In this document: piece after piece, positions 32,162 to 36,106 of the stretch
Layout: each line of letters opens with the position of its first letter
Numbering within the stretch: position 1 is the stretch's first letter
NCBI GenBank assembly: GCA_025054875.1
Contig: JANWYS010000014.1
Span: 1 to 36,106, forward strand
Length of the DNA stretch: 36,106 nucleotides
Direction: 5' to 3'
DNA from: Cytophagaceae bacterium
GTDB taxonomy: Bacteria; Bacteroidota; Bacteroidia; Cytophagales; Cytophagaceae
The notes under the pieces: model-generated
Databases searched by the model: none
Told to the model about the DNA's origin: nothing
What the model saw: the letters and a program-made list of their open reading frames with translations, nothing else
Position numbers and translations under genes: made by a program

Positions 32162-32909
32162 CATGTATAATACTGCGTTCGCTTCTCTGTTAAATATATT
32201 GGCGCTTTCAGTCTTACTGCTTTCCTGTACGCAAAGTGGCAGCAGCCAGGCAAACAGTACAACACAAGTTCTTTCACCTGTGGCTTTCAAACAAAAAGCC
32301 GACAGTTTGCCGATGAAATACATAGTGGATGTTCGTACACCTGAAGAGTATGCTCACGGGCATATCGAAGGTGCTGTAAATATCAATATTTATGATTCGG
32401 ATTTTGAAAGCAGAATTAATTCATTAGACAAAACAAAGCCTGTACTTGTCTACTGCAAATCGGGAGGAAGGAGCAACAGTGCAGTGAAAGCATTTGCTCA
32501 GGCAGGATTCAACACAATATATGATTTACGTGGTGGTTTGATGGCCTGGCAAAATAATAACTTACCGCTCTCTCATGCCGGGAGTTCTGTGGAAGGGCAA
32601 TCGGAATTCACTTATGCAGATTTTCAAAAACTTTTGTCTACCCATTCCAAAATACTCATTGATTATCATGCGGCATGGTGCGCTCCCTGCAAAAAAATGG
32701 AACCCGCTCTCAAAAAATTATCTGATGAGTATAAAGGACGTGTCCATATCGTGCGTATAGATGTTGATAAAGCTAAGCAACTTTCCAAACTACTCAACAT
32801 AGAAGCTCTTCCTTTGATAGAGGTTTACGAAAATCAACGTCTTATGAAGAGGATTACCGGCTACCAAAGCGAAGAAGCTCTGCGAATGATATTAGAGCAA
32901 TTGCAATAA
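32154..32909 (+). CDS. Lipoprotein with rhodanese and thioredoxin domains fused
   Basis: The 251-residue product has a lipoprotein signal with LLSC as lipobox (C25). A rhodanese domain (about 40-140) has active site CKSGGRS (C101), and a thioredoxin domain (about 150-251) has WCAPCK (C176, C179) and cis-proline EALPLIEVY. The arrangement puts a sulfurtransferase and its probable reductant on one lipid-anchored periplasmic protein. It mirrors the separate cytoplasmic rhodanese and thioredoxin genes just upstream. An alternative start at 32163 lies 2 bp after the thioredoxin stop. The next gene is convergent, 41 bp away. Confidence 0.9.
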   Translation: MYNMYNTAFASLLNILALSVLLLSCTQSGSSQANSTTQVLSPVAFKQKADSLPMKYIVDVRTPEEYAHGHIEGAVNINIYDSDFESRINSLDKTKPVLVYCKSGGRSNSAVKAFAQAGFNTIYDLRGGLMAWQNNNLPLSHAGSSVEGQSEFTYADFQKLLSTHSKILIDYHAAWCAPCKKMEPALKKLSDEYKGRVHIVRIDVDKAKQLSKLLNIEALPLIEVYENQRLMKRITGYQSEEALRMILEQLQ

Positions 32910-32950
32910 ATCATATTGATAACTGCCGCTTTTTAAAATGAATGTATCCA

Positions 32951-33589
32951 TTATTTCTTAGTTCGTGCATGCTTTATATATTCTATTATCGCAGGCAATA
33001 GAGATATAAAGATGATGGCGAAAATAACTGTCTCAAAATTTTTTTCAACAAATTCTATGTGTGCAAATGCGTAGCCCAACATCGTGATACCACACACCCA
33101 AACAATACCTCCTATGATATTGAAAGAAATAAATTTTTTATAATTCATTTTTCCCACGCCGGCAACGAAAGGGGCAAAAGTACGTATGATGGGGATGAAG
33201 CGTGCAATTATGATGGTTTTGCCGCCGTGTTTTTCATAAAACTCTTGTGTACGCAACAAGTATTCTTTTTTTATCCATCTCGAATTGGAGTAAAAAACTT
33301 TATTGCCTAAATATTTTCCGATAGCATAATTTAATGAATCGCCGGCAATAGCTGCAATAGTGAGTAAAATCAGGCAAGTTGCAAGATCCAACGATTCTTT
33401 TCTTGCCATTACTCCCACGGCAAAAAGCAATGAATCGCCGGGCAACAATGGCATGACAACCAACCCCGTTTCAACAAATATGATTAAAAAGAGTATGGCA
33501 TATATCCACGTTCCGTATTGAATGAATAACGCACTGAGATGATGATCCAGATGGAGGAAAAAATCCAGTATTTTTTTTATGTTTTCCAA
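32951..33589 (-). CDS. DedA-family membrane protein (VTT/SNARE-associated domain)
   Basis: The 212-residue membrane protein has the DedA signature: LPGDSLLFAVGVMA, GDSLNYAIGKYLG, and ARFIPIIRTFAPFVAGVGKM with conserved arginines. Family members of this type include flippases for undecaprenyl phosphate or phospholipids. About five or six helices, no signal peptide. It starts 4 bp after the ComA gene, so it is the last gene of the TPR-comA operon. The transported lipid is unknown. Confidence 0.92.
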   Translation of the reverse strand: MENIKKILDFFLHLDHHLSALFIQYGTWIYAILFLIIFVETGLVVMPLLPGDSLLFAVGVMARKESLDLATCLILLTIAAIAGDSLNYAIGKYLGNKVFYSNSRWIKKEYLLRTQEFYEKHGGKTIIIARFIPIIRTFAPFVAGVGKMNYKKFISFNIIGGIVWVCGITMLGYAFAHIEFVEKNFETVIFAIIFISLLPAIIEYIKHARTKK

Positions 33590-33593
33590 GAGC

Positions 33594-34364
33594 TTAGAGT
33601 TTATCCAAAAAATAAGAGAATGTATCGCTACGCAAGCCCAGTCTAAGCGTTTCCAGCGGCACTACTTCGGATGGAGCAATATTACCAAGGTTTACGTTAG
33701 CACCAATAAGCTTGATAAACCAAACCTGCTGGTCGCGTTGTGGAGCCTCCCAGATGATTTTCTCTGAAGGTATCTTAGTGAGTATTTCTTCAACCAATCC
33801 CGAGCGCACCTCGCCGCTTGAGCGGAAAAGGCCTACATTGCCACCTTCCCGTGCCTCACCTATTACTTTCCATGCTCCTGCATCTAATTCTTTTTGCATG
33901 AGTTCTATCCATTTATAGGGAGGTATTATTTTTTCTACATCTTTAGAGCCTACTTCGGAAAGCACAGTTACTTTTTTTGAAAGTATGTTGATGTATTCGC
34001 ATTTTTTGTCGTGCTCAAGCGTAATAGACCCATCGGATACCTCAGCATACTTCAAATCATATTTATCGAGTACTTTCAAATAATCATCAAACTGATTACG
34101 GATGATAAAAGCTTCAAGTAATGTACCTCCAAAATATACCGGTATACCTGCGTGTCTGTATACTTCTATTTTGCTGTGCAGGTTTGGGGTAACGTAAGAA
34201 GTAGCCCATCCGAGTTTTACTAAGTCAATATAGTCTCCGGCAACTTCTATGAGGTTTTCTACATCTCGCACACTCAGCCCTTTGTCCATTACCATGGTTA
34301 ATCCGGAGGTGCGGGGTTTGAGGGTGCGCTCCGGAATTTTGGTAAGCGAAAAATTATTGTACAT
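33594..34364 (-). CDS. Phosphosulfolactate synthase (ComA family)
   Basis: The 256-residue protein follows the ComA family closely: KPRTSGLTMVMDKGLS near the N-terminus, GDYIDLVKLGWATSYV, VYFGGTLLEAF, YAEVSDGSI, SEVGSKD, and WKVIGEAREGGNVGLF. ComA joins sulfite and phosphoenolpyruvate to (R)-phosphosulfolactate, the first step to coenzyme M in methanogens and to sulfolactate in some bacteria. No comB, comC or other sulfonate genes are seen in the window. In Bacteroidota a link to sulfonolipid (cysteate) supply is possible but is inference. The gene overlaps the upstream TPR gene by 11 bp. Confidence 0.92.
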   Translation of the reverse strand: MYNNFSLTKIPERTLKPRTSGLTMVMDKGLSVRDVENLIEVAGDYIDLVKLGWATSYVTPNLHSKIEVYRHAGIPVYFGGTLLEAFIIRNQFDDYLKVLDKYDLKYAEVSDGSITLEHDKKCEYINILSKKVTVLSEVGSKDVEKIIPPYKWIELMQKELDAGAWKVIGEAREGGNVGLFRSSGEVRSGLVEEILTKIPSEKIIWEAPQRDQQVWFIKLIGANVNLGNIAPSEVVPLETLRLGLRSDTFSYFLDKL

Positions 34365-35763
34365 CTTTTTTTCGATACTGATCTATAATTTTATACAGCG
34401 CTTTTTGGGTTTCCAATTTAGGAAAAAATTCAAACAACAAAACATGCTTATCGAAATCGAGAGTCAGAGCTTGCTCCAGGTATAAAAAAGCTTCTTTGTA
34501 TCTGCCCAGGTTAATAAGGTATACAACGGCCCTGTAATATAGCTCAGCGTTTTCGGGCATTTCGTCTATGCCGCTCATGATGAGGGTTAGAGCTTTGTCA
34601 ATTTCGCCATTTTCATAGTGTACATAAGACCAGTTTTGCCATACCTCTGTGTTCTGTGGATCTAATATGCAGGCTTCCTCGTAGGCTTCCAAACAAGAGT
34701 GAAGATTTCCGATTTTGTACTCGTTATTTGCAGTTGCCAGCCAGTAGAGTGCATTTTCTTTGTCATATTTGAGGGCTTTTTTAAAAAAGTGCAGCGCTTC
34801 CATATGTTTGTTTTGTGCCTCCATACACTTGCCCATACCAAACCATGCTTCATGATAGAAGGGATCTATTTTTACAGCACGTTTGAAATACTCCATGGCT
34901 TTTGTGTATTTACCAAGACGCTCGTAACATATGCCAAGATTACAATATACATCCGCGCTGGGTGGCTCAAGTTTTCGGGTTTGATGTAGGCATTCTATGG
35001 CTTTTTCATAATCCTCCAAGTGCATGTAGCAGTTGCCCATGTTAAAATAGGCGGATGAAAATTGTTCATTTATCGTCACTGCATAATCATATGCTTTTAT
35101 AGCCTCCTGAATTTTGCCGAGTTTGAAATACACGATTCCCATGTTGTACCACGCATAATCAGAGTATGGGTCGTTGTCTATGAATTTTTGATAATACGAT
35201 ATGCTTTGTTCAAGCTGGCCGGTCACATCCAAACAGTACGCCAATTCATACAAAGCATCTTCGTTGTTGATGTTGTGATTTATGGCCTCTTTGAAATAAA
35301 CGATAGCCTCATCCAGTTTACCCCAGTCTTGATACGTCATGCCTATGGCAAAGTATATTTCATCTTTTTCGCTTACCGTATCCAATGCTTTATTAAGATA
35401 TTCAAGTGCCTCATCATACAGTTCTTTCTGCGATAGGATGTTGGATTTAAGAAGTATGATATCTATCTGATTAGGCTCATAGAGTTCAGCTTTTTCAAGC
35501 AATTCCCATGCCTGGTCATATTCTTCTTTTCTCATGTGAAGATGAGCCTTGTGTATGAACAGTTCAGTAGAAAAGGGATACTGCTCCATGCCGAGAGTAC
35601 ATGCAAGATCTGCCTTTTTAAACTTCCCTTTTTCGATGTAATGTTCTATGATGAGCTCAAATTCTGCCAAATCAAAAAAAAGTGTCTGGCCATTTTTTAT
35701 CATCTCTTCAAATCGCCTTACGGCTTCCTTCCCCTCATGCGTTCGTTTATATCTTTTTCCCAT
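34354..35763 (-). CDS. Large cytoplasmic TPR protein
   Basis: With the start at 35763 (MGKRYKRTHEGKE), the product has 469 residues made almost entirely of tetratricopeptide repeats, about 11-12 units. Clear examples are YYQKFIDNDPYSDYAWYNMG and AMEYFKRAVKIDPFYHEAW. It has no signal peptide. An earlier ATG at 35811 lies in an inverted-repeat region and is less likely. It is the first gene of an operon with comA (11-bp overlap) and DedA. TPR arrays bind proteins; the partner is unknown. Confidence 0.9.
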   Translation of the reverse strand: MGKRYKRTHEGKEAVRRFEEMIKNGQTLFFDLAEFELIIEHYIEKGKFKKADLACTLGMEQYPFSTELFIHKAHLHMRKEEYDQAWELLEKAELYEPNQIDIILLKSNILSQKELYDEALEYLNKALDTVSEKDEIYFAIGMTYQDWGKLDEAIVYFKEAINHNINNEDALYELAYCLDVTGQLEQSISYYQKFIDNDPYSDYAWYNMGIVYFKLGKIQEAIKAYDYAVTINEQFSSAYFNMGNCYMHLEDYEKAIECLHQTRKLEPPSADVYCNLGICYERLGKYTKAMEYFKRAVKIDPFYHEAWFGMGKCMEAQNKHMEALHFFKKALKYDKENALYWLATANNEYKIGNLHSCLEAYEEACILDPQNTEVWQNWSYVHYENGEIDKALTLIMSGIDEMPENAELYYRAVVYLINLGRYKEAFLYLEQALTLDFDKHVLLFEFFPKLETQKALYKIIDQYRKKDVQ

Positions 35764-36029
35764 TCTACTACAATCTGAATTATGGGTGACATGTTGATTG
35801 TATGTGAACAATCAATGTAAATAAGGTTATTTTTTTCTCGAAAAGCAATTTTATTTATTCACATTTTAACAATAATTCTTACTCCTTACGGCAGGTTGAT
35901 GGCCCTGTCGTAAAGGTGGTTCCTATCATACTCCTTTAGCATTGTGCTTATTTTTTATCACATATTTAAGGTTACTTTAATTTAAACCCGAATTACACAC
36001 AAAATGCGGAAAGTGGCATGCTGTTTTTT
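35764..36029. other. Upstream region of the TPR operon
   Basis: No gene is supported. It contains a palindrome at 35794-35815 and, further on, T- and A-rich sequence leading to the GC-rich repeat at 36030. The operon promoter should lie here, near the minus-strand TACATTG at 35818-35812. Confidence 0.5.
35794..35815. promoter_or_regulatory. 8-bp-arm palindrome near the TPR-comA-dedA start, possible operator
   Basis: TTGATTGT (35794-35801) and ACAATCAA (35808-35815) are exact complements around a 6-bp centre. The half-sites resemble Crp/Fnr-type TTGAT. It lies 31-52 bp upstream of the start codon and overlaps a near-consensus -7 box, a position suited to repression. The regulator is unknown. 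Confidence 0.35.
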
Positions 36030-36106
36030 GGGCGCGCCCCTGCGGGGCCGGGCTGTCCGCCACTCCGCTATCGCTACGGTGCTCCGCTAAAGCTCCGCAC
36101 TGGCCT
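36030..36106 (+). repeat. Modular GC-rich intergenic repeat, copy 3 (truncated by window end)
   Basis: The 77 visible bases match the start of module A with only a few differences from copies 1 and 2 (in the first hairpin loop and near CGCTACGG). It is on the same strand. Whether module B follows cannot be seen. Confidence 0.85.

Noticed and set aside
11132-36106. Dispersed GC-rich repeats as a CRISPR array
   Set aside because: Copies are many kilobases apart, long and not regularly spaced, and no cas genes are present.

Overview
The window is a chromosomal segment of a member of the Bacteroidota. I infer this from type IX secretion (T9SS) type A sorting domains on two large exported proteins, a PorV/PorQ-like outer-membrane protein, exported TPR-CHAT and helix-hairpin-helix/beta-barrel proteins, a YtxJ-type bacillithiol-system protein, and promoters of the Bacteroidota sigma type (TTG, about 20 bases, TAnnTTTG). 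A finer placement (Chitinophagales-like is possible) is not supported by the sequence alone. DNA is AT-rich, apart from a few short, very GC-rich intergenic blocks.

Layout. 1-1360 is a pile of insertion-sequence debris: a partial IS256-family transposase cut by the window edge, a decayed IS1380-like element flanked by TTAA/TTGA, and a frameshifted IS1595-family remnant. 1402-4125 (minus) holds ytxJ, der and era, with a divergent initiator tRNA-Met that has its own consensus promoter and a terminator. 4341-4927 is gene-free and holds a long-stem hairpin and a second, solitary IS1380-like end. 4928-10914 (minus) carries a MATE transporter, a sodium/solute symporter and a secreted GH5-like glycosidase with a T9SS tail. 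After a gene-free kilobase come an OsmC protein, a divergent outer-membrane-type protein and a small orphan protein that resembles a T9SS sorting domain.

13607-18541 (plus) is an extracytoplasmic redox/phosphatase block: PhoX-like phosphatase with T9SS tail, an imelysin-like plus di-haem cytochrome c peroxidase fusion, and a Tat-exported, probably lipid-anchored Rieske protein. 18776-23704 (minus) holds a helix-hairpin-helix/outer-membrane barrel protein overlapping a PorV/PorQ-like gene, and a CASTOR/POLLUX-like ion channel. 23863-26652 (plus) is an APC amino-acid permease followed by nhaA. 27363-30224 (minus) is an exported TPR-CHAT protein. 30298-32909 (plus) is a compact cluster with a Crp/Fnr regulator, a DUF2892 protein, a rhodanese, a small membrane protein, a thioredoxin and a lipoprotein rhodanese-thioredoxin fusion, likely handling reactive sulfur or thiol stress in both cytoplasm and periplasm. 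32951-35763 (minus) is an operon of a TPR protein, phosphosulfolactate synthase (ComA) and a DedA protein.

The most unusual structure is a modular GC-rich repeat with at least three close copies (11132, 26977, 36030) and a divergent fourth (18621) that shares only a skeleton. Two hairpins carry compensatory base changes between copies, and the two full copies are coupled to a second module ending in a 15-bp GC-rich stem. This looks like a mobile or structured (RNA or ssDNA) intergenic element rather than a gene.
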